Part shown: one piece after another, positions 1 to 10,557 of the stretch
Layout of the letters: each line of letters opens with the position of its first letter
Position numbering within the stretch: position 1 is the stretch's first letter
Source: Camellia lanceoleosa
Taxonomy: Eukaryota > Streptophyta > Magnoliopsida > Ericales > Theaceae
DNA: 64,000 nt
Assembly: GCA_025200525.1 (NCBI GenBank)
Contig: CM045763.1
Span: forward strand, 66,785,018 to 66,849,017
Direction of reading: 5' to 3'
Program-made: the position numbers and the translations under genes
Notes under the pieces: model-generated
Databases searched by the model: none
What the model saw: only the letters and a program-made list of their open reading frames with translations
Told to the model about the DNA's origin: nothing

Positions 1-15
1 CCCCCCACACATTTA

Positions 16-30
16 TTTTGATTGTCTTTC
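16..30. repeat. LINE target-site duplication, 3' side
   Basis: The sequence ttttgattgtctttc sits directly outside the poly(A)-equivalent T-run and is repeated exactly at 6191-6205. Confidence 0.93.
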
Positions 31-78
31 TTTTTTTTTTTTTTGGGTACAACGGAATTAAAAACAGCAAAGGAGGAA

Positions 79-832
79 CTAAGTCCTCATCCTACCCAAA
101 CCTATTACATCAGCAACAAGCAACTCTCTTAGCTCAGCTGGTGGATCACTCATCACCAGTATGTCTTCAGGTTGATTAGCTCCCATTTTTGCCAAAAAAT
201 CAGCACACAAATTGCCTTCCTTCCATACATGTTGCACAGAGCAATCACACCCCCTGAGAAGAATCTGGGCATCCTCCACCAGGTTCTTGAAAGGGCATCT
301 GTCCCCTGGTTTTTCTTGGAGCAGTTTCACTACCTGTTCGGCATCGGTCTCGATCATGACTTGGTTCATTCCTTTTTGTAGAATGATAGTCAACCCTTTG
401 TATCTGACCCACAATTCAAACTTCTAGACTGGTTCCACTTTGCAATTTTCCATAGTAGCCACACACCCAAGTTCCTCTTTCATCTCTGATTAGGCCCCCA
501 AATCCTCCATCGCCACCAACTCTTCTGTTGCCATCCGTATTTAATTTTAGTCTACCTGTAGGTGGAAGACACCAATTAATAATTCTGAATGCAGGTCTGG
601 TCTTGGAGATAGAATGAAGGAATGCTTGGTTAATCTCTCTTGAGTAATCCAAAATAAATTTAAAACTATCTTGACATGGGGTAGATTTTTGTTCAAAAAC
701 CATTAAATTCCTATTCTTCCAAATTTTCCATAAGGAAATAGTAAAAACAGATTGCCAAGAGATGGTGTCGTTAAAAAGTTTTTTGTTTTTAGCATTACTC
801 TTGAGCCATTCCAACCAAGGCATCTTCATCAT
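79..832 (-). pseudogene. LINE ORF2, C-terminal RNase H domain, frameshifted
   Basis: Two adjacent reading frames (832-416 and 414-79) make up an RVT_3-type RNase H domain. The first carries RLKLNTDGNRRVGGDGGFGGLIRDERGTW, with the first catalytic Asp in NTDG. The second carries WVRYKGLTIILQKGMNQVMIETDAEQVVKLL and HVWKEGNLCADFLAKMGA, which hold the later catalytic positions. One extra base near 419-422 puts them out of frame. The domain ends about 35 bases before the poly(A) tail, as expected for the 3' end of a plant L1 element. Confidence 0.9.
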
Positions 833-865
833 ATCCCGGTACCAATTTTTATTACAAATAGCTAG

Positions 866-1753
866 CTACACTTCCTTTGCTTTGAAACAGTCCCTGAAGA
901 GTTGTGACATATCCTCTACCCCACAACAATTTGGGCATTTAGGATCATCAGTCAAACCCCTTTTTAATCTCATATGATTAGTAAGCAGTTTCCCATGGAA
1001 CACAGTCCAAAGGAAGCCTTTGAGTTTTTGGGGTATTCGCATCCTCCATAACCAATTCCAATCCTCCTCAGTCTCAGTCTCACCAAGGATGAGGTTATAC
1101 ACAGATGAAACATTAAAGGAACCAGCAGGTGATCCCTTCCAGTGGGGACTATCCATCTCCAAAATATCAGGAGAAGGATTATTCAAGATCAAAGATGCAA
1201 TATTTGGAGTACATAAACTGTGAACTTTGGACTCATTCCAACTACCATCAGAATTAAGCAGCTCACTCACATTATTATCCACATTACAATTATTCTGTAA
1301 GTTTTGGTTAGTATTGGATTCAAGCTCCATAAAAGCCTTGTCTCCACACCACCAATCCTTCCACACATTCACATTGTTTCCATTACCAACAATCCATTTA
1401 ACACCCTTTCTGAGGATGTAACAAGTTTTCATGATACCTCTCCAAACATGAGAGGCTCTTTTGTTGTTATACCAATCATACAGAGAGGTGCCTCTCAAGT
1501 ATTTGGTTTTGAGCAACTCACACCACATAGCACCTTTGTTACAAAGCAGGTTCCACCCTAGTTTAGTTAACAAAGCCAGATTTTGATCTCTGGCCTTTTT
1601 TATTCCCAGGCCACCCTGACTTTTCATTCTACACACATCCTTCCAATTCACAAGGTGGATTCTTTTTCTTTCCAAGGTGTCACCCCATAAGAAGTTCCTG
1701 TTCAGTCTGTCAATATCATTGCTTACTCTTTTAGGAATAAGCATAGTTTGCAT
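866..1753 (-). pseudogene. LINE ORF2, zinc-binding RT-associated (zf-RVT) part
   Basis: This is the downstream continuation of ORF2 in a different frame from the RT block. It contains RLNRNFLWGDTLERKRIHLVNW, GGLGIKKARDQNLALLTKLGWNL and the terminal cysteine-containing segment PKCPNCCGVEDMSQLFRDC. These are hallmarks of the zf-RVT region that follows the RT in plant LINEs. It is 295 codons long without a stop. About 270 bases between 1753 and 2022 join it to the RT and hold at least one frame change. A further frame break near 866 separates it from the RNase H part. Confidence 0.9.
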
Positions 1754-2021
1754 GGTGTAGGAGGGTATGGCAGAGCTTACTGACTTAATGAGAGTAGCTC
1801 TTGACCATAGATCTTGAGTTGGACTTCCATCACCTTAATCTTCTGCATTTTCTCCAAGATGTCATGAAAATGTCTTCTATTAATTCTGCCATTAATGAGA
1901 GGGACACCCAGGTATTTCCCTAACTTCGGCGGTGAGGAGATACGCATTTGGTGCTCAACTCTTTAGCCCTTCTTACATCAACATTAGAGAAACAAACATC
2001 TTGGATTTGTGGGGATTAACC

Positions 2022-4190
2022 TCAATCCGAGATGTTGCAAAACTCCTCCATAACAGTCATAATTGTGTTACAAGTTTCCATGGTAGCTTGGCCAAACAAC
2101 ATGAGGTCGTCCGCAAAAAACAAGTGAGTGAGGCTAGGACCACCTCTAGTAACTTTTATCCCCTTCCAACTCTTGTTCTCAACCTTGAAACTTATCATGC
2201 TTGGTCTCTCCCTGCATAACACAAAGAGGTAAGGGGATAAAGGGTCACCTTGTCTCAAACCCCTATGGGGTTGAAATTCCTCAAGATGTTCCCCATTCCA
2301 AATAATAGCAGTCCGCACAGTAGTAACACAACACATAACAATATCAATGAAGTTTTTATCAAAATTGAACTCCTCAAGGGTTTGTTTTAAGAAATCCCAA
2401 GAAATGTTATCATAAGCTTTTTCCAAATCAACTTTTAAAATCATGCCCCCTTGCTTCCCTTTTTTAAGGTTTAAAGAGTGGATGATTTCTTGAGTTATGA
2501 TTATATTATCACTAGTGTTTCTTCCAGGTATGAAGCTACATTGATTGGGCCTAACAATTTTACTCAAGAAAGGTCTAATTCTACTAACAAGGATTTTAGA
2601 GATAATCTTATAAGTCACATTACAAAGACTGATAGGCCTAAATTGTTTGATGCTCTCCGGATTTTCAACTTTGGGAATTAAGGCAACAAGAGTTCTGTTA
2701 ATTTCTCCAGGAATATGCTTGTTGTGAAAACAAGTTTTAACAAAGTCACAAACAACAGGACCAACAATAGGCCAGTAGTTATGATAAAAAATAGCTTGAA
2801 ACCCATTTCTACCAGGTGCTTTGAAAGCACTAATATTTTTCACAGCTTTCCAAACCTCCTCGTCAGTGACATTACAAGTAAGAAGAGCATTCTCAGTCTC
2901 AGTCAATTTACAACTCCCCAGATTACTCCAATGTTTAAGAGTACTAACAGTGGATTGACTAAACAGATTTATGAAGAAATTAGTGATCATGGTTTTAAGA
3001 AGGATAGGTTGGTCGATCCAGATGCCTTCCTCATTTTTCAGAACATCAATTCTTCTTCTTCTCCTTTTGGTCAGAGTTATAAGGTGAAAGAATTTAGTAT
3101 TTCTCTCACCCTGGGTGATCCAGGTAGCTCGGGATTTTTGAAACCACAGTAATTCTTCTTGATAGAGAATTTTGTTATACTGTTCAACAAGGTCCAATTC
3201 TAAGGTATGGAGGCTATGGGAATACATGTTGGCTTGGGATTTCTGCAAACCTTCAATCCGCCCAAGAAGCCACCTTTTTTTGCAAAAAATATTACCAAAA
3301 ACTTCTTTATTCCAAACACTGGCTTCATGAGCAAGAGTTTCAAGCTTACTTAAAAGAGATGGCTGAGGATTGGTCCAACTCTTAGTAACCACAGATATAA
3401 AATCTTCATGAGTAATCCAAGCAGCAAGGAATTTAAATGGCTTACAAGTAGGATTAAAAGGAGACATACCTTGTGTGAACACCATCATAGGAGAATGGTC
3501 AGAATATGTGCGAGGCAAGTTGCAAACAGCTCCATCAGGAAAGCTAGTTCTCCACTCCGTATTACACATAGCTCTATCCAACCTAACCATGGTATTAGCC
3601 CAACCTTTCCGGTTATTAGACCAAGTTAGCCTCGGTCCTGAGCAGCCTAAATCCATAAGCTTACAGTTACTCATCCTCTCATTAAACTTCCTGCTTCTTC
3701 TATGATCTTGACTCTGGTTCAGATTTTGATTACCAGTGAAGCTCCTTTTTTCATTACTGGTGGAGAAATCGTTAAAATCCCCTGCAACTAGCCAAGGATC
3801 AGTCATATTCTGCGAAATTGCTTCTAGGTGCTCCCAAAGCTCTTCTCGTTTATTGTTGTTTGGGCTTGCATATACAGCTAAAAGCAACCAATCTGAGTAG
3901 TCTTGTCTGGATATAGTTGTTGTAATCACTTGGGAACTAGCCTCAACTACTCTAACATTAACCACATTTGGATTCCAAATCATCCAAATGCCCCCACTGC
4001 GGCCAATCGGATCCACGTGAGCAGAAGCAGTGAAGCCCATGCAATTGAAGAACATTCCCACAGATGCAAATTCCACTTTGGTCTCCATCAGAATAAGTAC
4101 CTCTGGTTTATGGATTTGAACAAGTTCTCTCATGGTTCTCTTAAACCTTTGATTTCCTGCCCCCCTGCAATTCCAGATCAGCATATCCAT
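2022..4190 (-). pseudogene. LINE ORF2, endonuclease and reverse transcriptase part
   Basis: The likely start is ATG 4190 (MDMLIWNCRGAGN), the usual opening of the plant L1 apurinic-type endonuclease. This overlaps the end of ORF1. Visible endonuclease landmarks are an E in METKVEF, AGDFND and SDHSPMMV. The reverse transcriptase follows, with LIPKVENPESIKQFRPISLC, the block KVDLEKAYDNISWDFL, RGLRQGDPLSPYLFVLC and the catalytic FADDLMLFGQ box. The enzyme would nick target DNA and copy the LINE RNA in place. The frame ends at 2022, shortly after the FADD box, and the thumb and connection region then continue in another frame, so this piece alone is truncated. Confidence 0.93.
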
Positions 4191-4254
4191 GGAAGGTATG
4201 GTATGGCTTGGTATTGGGGACTGATCTTCAAGAGCCAGATAGCCCCTCACAGCT

Positions 4255-6155
4255 TTATGGTTGTCTGCCATCGATTTCATGGGAGATATCATCACATAGT
4301 GCCGATTCTGACCTGCCTCCACTTGCCTCCATGGCTGGATTCGCACTTTTACTTCCTCGTTCCATCCTTCTGAGGCAAGGAGGTGAAACACTTCTTTCCC
4401 TGGTGTAATGGCCACCATCACTCTGTCCTGACTCAATGTATGTTTCAGTGTTGGGAAGTTCTCCCCTTCCTCCTCCATTTTTGTCTGGCGGTTCTCTGTG
4501 GTGAGGTCTGTTAATGTTGGTTTTCTTTTGGTTGGGTTCAGAAGTGTTGATGGTGGTGAGTAAGGGGGTTTGGGATGGTTGAGGTTGATCAATGCTGGTG
4601 GTTATCTGGGTGGGTGGTGTGATTATGGGGTTGGTATGGGTAAGAGTAATCTCACTTGTTCCCAGGACTGTCTTCGGATCACGTATCTTCATGTCAGCTA
4701 CTGCTGCTTTGCCCAGTCTAATCTCTTCCTTTTTGTTTTTTCCTTCCTCTACAGTGCTTCTTCTCATTTCCTGTTTCTCACTATTAGCTTTTGCCTTATA
4801 CTTGAAGCCCGTATCTAGGTGGGCTTTCCCTCTATGAATTTTGTCCTTTCCTTCATGGGCTGTGTGGCCTTTAGAGTGAGCTCCTCCTTTGAAGACTTCA
4901 AAACTATTGCTGCGTGGAATGGATAGCTCCTTTTGTATAGATGATTTCGTTGGATTTTTTTTTCTTTTGGACACTGTCATCCACGGCCCAAAAGTTCCTG
5001 GGTTGGCCTTCAACTTTTGTGTTGCATTCTTTGACTCTGGCCCAGTTTTAGTGCTAGTGCTGGGTTCCTGCTTCTGGTTGTCTTCTCCATTTGTTCCTTG
5101 TGTCTTCTCGGATTCGTCTGCAGGGCATTAAGCTTCCCTCCGGTGTCCAATCCTGCCACAAGAAAAACATAGTGAGTGTATATGCTCATACTCAATGCGA
5201 TATGTGTGCTTACCTATCGAGAAGTGTGAGATCAGAGGTTTCCGAAGATCCATCTCCACGCAAACTCGTGCATATTTCCCTCTTCTTTGCCATTCTTTGT
5301 ATTGATGTCTATTTTCAGAGGAATGCCCAGGACTTTTGCAATGTGATATAGTGCCTTCTCATTATAATACTCAATGGGTAAGGTTGGGAACCGCACCCAA
5401 ATTGCTGTAATATCCTCTTCTGGTTCATCAGACTTGAAGTCTTGCTGCCACTTCCTTACCGTCACGTAGTGGTCCATCACAATCCAAGGTCCACCAGTAA
5501 AAACTTTCATGTAATCATCTACCATGTCAAACTTGACAATGAAAAATCCATTACCTATATCAAGTGCTTCAAAATCAGCCTGCAATCCCCAAATTTTTGT
5601 CATTTTTACCATGAACAATTTGTAGCCGATGCTCTTCCCCAAAGAATCGGCGATTAAACATTTTTTCCACGGTTCTCTGATTTTCTGTAAGAGAGCTTTG
5701 GGGATTTTAACTTTCGGAACCCCATCTCTTTCCTCATCCATTGGTTCGTCTTCTACTTCAGAGCTCTTTGCAGTGGATTCATCTTCCTCGTCCGATGAAA
5801 TCTCTTCCACATCGCAATCAAAGTTCTTCTAATTTCGGCTTTCATTAAAACGCGATCGGAGAAGGGCTTGTTTAAAGGATCGAGAAATATTATGTTTGCC
5901 CTATGTGGTTTCCATCTGATCTGTGTCTGCAGCTTCCTCCCCTCCATTAGGGTTTATAGCTTGCGATGGTTCTGTTTCAGCGCTGTTTGCCCCCGAATCT
6001 GGAATGCCCAACAAGGATTCACTCATAGATGAATCCTCTGGGACAGCAGTACTCTTGATTTTCTTTTTACTTCGGATGAGATGGTCCTTCTCCTCCATTG
6101 AGCAGCCATGTTCATCCCGTTGGTCTACCAGCCTCATCGCTTCATCAACGGTCAT
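4255..6155 (-). pseudogene. LINE ORF1 (DUF4283/zinc-knuckle nucleic-acid-binding protein), broken
   Basis: ORF1 of the LINE would encode the RNA-binding particle protein. It begins with ATG at 6155 (MTVDEAMRLVDQ...), in a frame that runs to an in-frame stop near 5901. After a second stop the same frame continues through 5232, giving an acidic segment and a DUF4283-like domain (IWGLQADFEALDIGNGFFIV..., GGPWIVMDHYVTVRKWQ). A frameshift near 5280 moves the reading into another frame. There a CCHC knuckle (CFSC...GH...C, about 5130-5170) is interrupted by an extra in-frame TAA, and a basic, low-complexity tail continues to the stop at 4255. At least two nonsense changes, one frameshift and the stop in the knuckle disable it. 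The DUF4283 assignment rests on motif recognition only. Confidence 0.82.
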
Positions 6156-6190
6156 TTTCTAGAGAGAGAAAAAAATCATAATGTTATTTT

Positions 6191-6205
6191 TTTTGATTGT
6201 CTTTC
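6191..6205. repeat. LINE target-site duplication, 5' side
   Basis: This is an exact 15-bp match to 16-30 and marks the 5' insertion boundary of the minus-strand LINE. Confidence 0.93.
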
Positions 6206-6230
6206 ACACATAGTTTCATTCGAACATGTC

Positions 6231-6702
6231 GGATCATCTCCAATAGTTATTCATATTTATCATTAAATTTGAATTTGGTAAAAATATATTAATTTTTTTG
6301 TTCTAACAGTTTTGTCAAATAGATATCAAATTTAGAATTTCATTTTTCTTTCATCAAACTAAGAACCATTGTACCTTTCATCAAATCATTGTTTATAACT
6401 ATTACCGGATGTCCTCCCGAATATCCCCCAGATATCTTTCCGGATAACCACCTCGAAAAAAAAATTGTAAAAAAATTGCATTGGCTGGTCCATTGCCTGG
6501 TCAACCACTTCAAGGCAAAAAAATAATAATAATAATAATTACACTAGTCGGTCGACTGGCCGGACATTCGCCCGATCGTCCGCCCGATCGACCAGTGTTC
6601 TAATGAAACTCCAAAATCTTGCTTTGGAGTACTTGATATCAAAGGAAATTTTTACTTAAATTTGATTAAAAAAATTTATACACCGTTAAAAATTCTCTTA
6701 GT
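6231..6702. mobile_element. Degenerate MITE-like element related to the one at 10558-11294
   Basis: The left edge reads catctccaatagttattcat, resembling the left terminus of the 10558 element. The right edge, on the other strand, reads aacggtgtataaattt with a similar continuation. Both elements contain short GC-rich palindromic words (ggtcgactggccgg here, ggtcgaccggctgg there) in otherwise AT-rich DNA. No clean duplication was found, and the boundaries are approximate. Confidence 0.4.
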
Positions 6703-6747
6703 AATATCAATGTCAATCTTCTACCTATTTCTTAAAAAAAATAATAA

Positions 6748-7135
6748 TGTGTGTTTAGTCTGAGTTTTTTAGATTAAGTTTTTTGAAAATTGAGTTTTTT
6801 TGTTTTTTGTGTTTTTTTTTTTTGTTTTTAGTGAATACTTTTAAATTTTTAAATATTTTTTTTTACTTTTTTAGATGTACCTTAGTTAGATCTATCTAAA
6901 AAGTAAAAAATTTGTGAAAAAATATTTTAAAAAATTAATAAATACATAAAAATATGAAAAATATGCTAAATTCTCTTCTTCTTCTTTTTTTGTATTTTTT
7001 GTATTTAGTAAAAGATTTTTTTCACAAAAAAATATACTTTTATGTGTATTTATGTTAGATGTGTCTAAAAATTAAAAAAATTACTTAAAATATTAACAAA
7101 ATTCAGTAAAAACAAAAAAAATTCTAAAAAATATT
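6748..7135. mobile_element. AT-rich foldback MITE, family C copy 1
   Basis: This stretch matches 49455-49739 in reverse orientation over most of its first 285 bases (for example the shared word aaaaagtaaaaaatttgtga). It also contains a second arm that is roughly the inverted complement of the first: gatgtaccttagttag on one side, ctaacataaatacacat-like sequence on the other. No coding capacity is present. The family also occurs in intron 2 of the MYB gene. Confidence 0.6.
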
Positions 7136-7365
7136 TTTAGAAAATAAAAAATAATCATCCCACCTCTTTTTTATTGTGTTTAAATCTTAAATTAATGGAG
7201 AATCTTTATATTCTACTTCTTTCCACTTTTATTTTTTATTTTTGTTGTAATTTTTTTTAATAAGGATAAAAGGTAATTATTCAATAATTTTCAAGTATCA
7301 TGTGGCCTAACTAATGACGTGGTAAAAAACTTTAAATAAGAGTTAATGCTAACCCATCTTTATAA

Positions 7366-7621
7366 AGTGGATGTTTGGAAAGTGAATTTTTATGTAAGTT
7401 TTTTTAGTTGTAAGATATTATTAGAGAAAAAAAATTTTGTATTTAAGAAGATAATTAGATTTTTTTTTATTGAATGTGATGTTTGTGAGAGAAAAAATAA
7501 AATAATTATAGAATTAGATGTGATATTTTATTTGAATTTATTTTTTTTAATTTTACAAAATATTTGTCGTTTAATAAAAAAAAATCAAAAAAAACCCACC
7601 ACAAACTTCCCAAACACCACC
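7366..7621. mobile_element. PIF/Harbinger-like MITE, family A copy 1
   Basis: The ends are agtggatgtttggaaag on the left and cttcccaaacaccacc on the right, an imperfect terminal inverted repeat. It is flanked by TAA at 7363-7365 and 7622-7624. The interior (tgatgtttgtgagagaaaaa, agatgtgatattttat) is shared with the copies at 28157-28413 and, more weakly, 17993-18235. The 3-bp TAA duplication suggests a PIF/Harbinger-mobilised MITE. There is no real ORF. Confidence 0.72.
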
Positions 7622-8371
7622 TAATTGACAGATAAGTAATAACTCACCCAGTATACTTTGCGATAAGCTACCTAATAATATTTTGGAGATGGGGAAAAGG
7701 GGTTCTGAAGACTTGATGTTGGGCTAACCAGGATGACTTGACCAAATACTCAGTCACTTTTATCATTGCATCTGTCATGTTGCTCACAAATCCAAGAATT
7801 TATTTACGTGTAAATTATAAATACATTTTATAAAATTTAATTAAAATATAAATCGTTTTTTATAATTTTAAAAATTATATTCAACCTCTTAAAATTTCTA
7901 ATTTCATAATAAATCATTCTTTTTTATTAATAAATCATCAAATCAATTAACAATTTTTAATAATGTTAGAAATATGTTTCAATTAATAATTTAGGTAATT
8001 TTATTATTGTATAAGAGTGCAATTATAAATTTTATTTTTTTAGTTAATTCTGTTAAATAAAATTTTTTAACAAGAGAGTGTTTGTAATTTTTCAAATTAT
8101 AAAGAAGAAAAAATTAGCAGTGAATCCTATGTAGTAGAAAGTTAAACCATTTAGTCCTACAAATTTTCTTATACACCATTTAGTCTCACTATCTACATCA
8201 GTAACATCAACAACATCATTAACATCATCAAAACCCCAAGAACACTTCACGGTTTACCTTCTTCTCTTCCCCATTTTTTACCACACACACTGTAGAGAGA
8301 GAGGGGAAAAAAAGGAAAAAAATAACACACTGAGACATCATCTGCAAAAACCTTCCTCACCTTCTCTCTTC

Positions 8372-8950
8372 CTTCATCGACGCCTTCGTTGGCTTCACCG
8401 TCGTGACCTCTTCTTACCCCCAAACCCTAACTCTAATCCCTTATTGCGGACCACTTACAGATTCTGGGACCGCCTCATTGCCATAGGCGTTCTCCACGGC
8501 GACCTCCAAAAATCCAAACTAGCCCTCCGACTCATTGGCCTCATCGACTTCTCCGACCGGATGGATGGCTCGCCACCCTCGTCGGTCGGCGACGCCCTCG
8601 ATCGCGATGGCGGCGAAATCAAGATCCTCTATTTTCTCGAGAAACTCAAGCGCCAGCGAAAGTCGGGAAAATCGTCATCATAATTGGAATCACGAAATCA
8701 TGAACATCGGCCCGATTTCGGGTTTGTTCTGAAGTCCGCTCTCGATGAATTTAGGGTTTGGGTGATTAGTCTTGTGTTGGTAATTCAATGAAGAGTCTTT
8801 ATGATGGGTTGGAAAAACCCAAGGATTTGTATCGTGGGTTGCCTTTGGTTTTCCCTAATTTGAAACAAGAAATTAGTGATGGAGTTAGGGCTAGGTTTGC
8901 TGCGTTGAGACCTAAAGGTCCGATCACACATCCAGTGGTTTCAGCGTGTT
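8372..8950 (+). pseudogene. Captured gene fragment inside the Mutator-like element (unidentified)
   Basis: This part is markedly richer in GC and codon-like than its surroundings. One frame runs open from about 8402 to 8683 (RDLFLPPNPNS... RFWDRLIAIGVLHGDLQKSK, LALRLIGLIDFSDRMDG). After a break, a second segment near 8790-8930 in another frame reads LYDGLEKPKDLYRGLPLVFP followed by NLKQEISDGVRARFAALRPKG. CT-rich leader-like sequence and cccaaaccctaa precede it. It looks like the 5' part of a cellular gene, with leader, first exon and possibly an intron. I do not recognise the parent gene, and no complete ORF is present. Confidence 0.4.
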
Positions 8951-9059
8951 GATGGTTTCAGTCGGCCTGATGTTCTTTTTCAATTTGAGGGATTTGAGAG
9001 AAGAACATCACTGCGTTGATGATTTCGATCGAATATCACACATCCGATATTCAAGGACA

Positions 9060-9320
9060 TTCAAGAACATCACTGTGTTAATGTTAATGTTGATGTTGAT
9101 ATGTTTTGATGGTTAATCGTTATTTAAAAAATTATTTAATCGTTATTTTTTATGTTGTTTTGATGATGTTGTATGATGTTTTGATATGTGATGTTGTTTT
9201 GCTGATGATGTTTGATGATGTTTGATGTTGTTTTGATGATGTTATTCATAAATGTGATGTTTGATGTTTTGATGTTTGATGGATAATGTTTGATGTCGAT
9301 GATGTTCAATGGTCATTAAC
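9060..9320. repeat. TGATGTT-rich low-complexity repeat
   Basis: There are repeated words such as gttgatgttgatatg, tgatgatgttgtatg and gatgttgttttgatgatg. It appears to be an internally expanded part of the Mutator-like element. Confidence 0.6.
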
Positions 9321-9460
9321 ATTGGGATAGGACCTAACGGTTCATAAGAAAATTTATAGGACTAAATGGGTTACAAGATACAAATTTGAGATTTATTGGT
9401 GCATACCCCTATAAAGAACAATATGTATTTTAAGCAAATTTCTGGTGTGTATTTGTAATT

Positions 9461-9597
9461 TATCCTTTATTTATTTATTTATTTTGGTCAGGGAGGTAAA
9501 TGCAGAAAGGGAATCTGAGAATCAAACTCAGGTGTTGAGCTTGGCTGATCCCTTCTGGTCTGGTGTTTTTCCATTGCACCAATGGTCTTGCTCACAT
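9461..9597 (-). mobile_element. tRNA-derived SINE-like element
   Basis: Read on the minus strand, this has an A-box-like word (gaccattggtgcaatgg) followed some 60 bases later by a B-box-like word (gtttgattctc). It ends in an AAAT-type simple tail (taaataaataaataaa at 9467-9483 on the reverse strand). That is the organisation of plant tRNA-related SINEs. The 5' limit and target duplication are not clear, and the minus-strand ORF across it is incidental. Confidence 0.45.
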
Positions 9598-9779
9598 TTT
9601 CAAGCTTTAGACCATCAATCCAATCATTTATTATTGGGCCTGGTTCATTTAAGCTTTGCCAATTCAATGGAAGGATCAAAGCCCAAAGAATTTATGGGCT
9701 TTTTGTAAATTGGAAGCCTAAAAAGAGAGAGGTGGACCATGTAAAATATGATTCCATTAAAAGGACCCAAAACAAATAT

Positions 9780-10291
9780 ATATAATAATTTTTTGGATCT
9801 TGTTATTTTTGTCACACAATACCAAATGTAAATATCATGCTGATCCCGTCAGAGCATCTCTAGTGGTTAATACTAAGGACAATATCAAATCAAATTCTGC
9901 TATGTTACAATGCCAAAATTTTATAATTTGACAATCATACTTTATTTATTTTTTGAAAATCCATAAAATAACAAATAAAATGCCTTTTTAACTCTCATTA
10001 TGAAAGACATAGAGAAGTGTTTTTAGCATGCATTAGGAATTGTATCATTTGTAATTTTAGATATTAAAGATAAATTGTGGATTGCATTTATAAAAAAAGT
10101 GGAGTGAAATAAAAATATTTTGTTTTACTAAAGCTCTTGTGAAAAAAAAGACTATTGAAGATGAGTTTTTAGAGAAGGCTTTGTCATGTCTTTTTACCAT
10201 CAAGTGTGGTCCTTTTTTCTTTTTGTGCTACACATGTATTATGTTGTTCTAACCTATGCTGTGCTTGTTTTACCCTCTTTACATTGCATTC
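9780..10291. other. Intergenic stretch without recognisable feature
   Basis: AT-rich DNA. The words cagagcatctctagtggtta near 9851 resemble the terminus of the 10558 element, which hints at another decayed relative. No matching second end was found. Confidence 0.5.
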
Positions 10292-10527
10292 GGCACTGTT
10301 TGGCAAAGGATTTTTTAGATAAAATAGTTAATAAAGATAAAATAAATTAAAATAATCAATAAGATAAATTGTCACATCTAAATTATAATCGTTTTACTTT
10401 TTTCTTACAATTATCAAATCAACTAAAAAAAGCCAACTAACTTTTTAAACACAATTTTTTTAGCCAAGCTAAAATAATCAAAAAATTAAAAAAGATAACT
10501 AAAATTGCCGACTTCCTAAACGAGGCC
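10292..10527. mobile_element. MITE, family D copy 1
   Basis: The terminal inverted repeat is ggcactgtttggcaaagg at the left and, on the reverse strand, ggcctcgtttaggaagtc at the right. TTC is found on both outer sides (10289-10291 and 10528-10530). The interior (aaaataatcaataagataaa...) is partly repeated at about 50095-50314. No coding capacity. Confidence 0.62.
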
Positions 10528-10557
10528 TTCCAAATAAAAAGTTGAGCAAGTGCATTA

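Larger units (their letters stand above)
31..6190 (-). mobile_element. Full-length plant L1-type LINE retrotransposon, decayed
   Basis: This is a non-LTR retrotransposon read on the minus strand. Its 3' end is the T-run at 31-44 (the poly(A) tail on the minus strand), and its 5' end lies just inside 6190. A perfect 15-bp target-site duplication flanks it at 16-30 and 6191-6205, so the 5' end is not truncated. Going 5' to 3' on the minus strand it encodes ORF1 (DUF4283-type domain and CCHC knuckle) and ORF2 (AP endonuclease, reverse transcriptase, zinc-binding RT-associated domain, RNase H). This order is typical of plant L1 elements. The reading frames are broken by several stops and frameshifts, so the copy cannot be autonomous. 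Confidence 0.95.
7806..9467. mobile_element. Mutator-like element with long terminal inverted repeats (Pack-MULE candidate)
   Basis: The most obvious inverted match is ccatttagtcctacaaattt near 8150 against the reverse complement of the segment ending near 9372 (ccatttagtcctataaattt). The match continues through ttttctta. Further out, aaattataaataca near 7812 mirrors aaattacaaataca on the reverse strand near 9455, suggesting that the terminal repeats are several hundred bases long and diverged. Between them lies a more GC-rich gene-like segment and TGATGTT-rich DNA. Long inverted repeats around a gene fragment are the signature of a Pack-MULE. I could not define an 8-11-bp target duplication, so the outer limits are approximate. 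Confidence 0.5.

Noticed and set aside
4570..5131. Several plus-strand ORFs over the LINE
   Set aside because: Shadows of ORF1 on the opposite strand, with no motifs.
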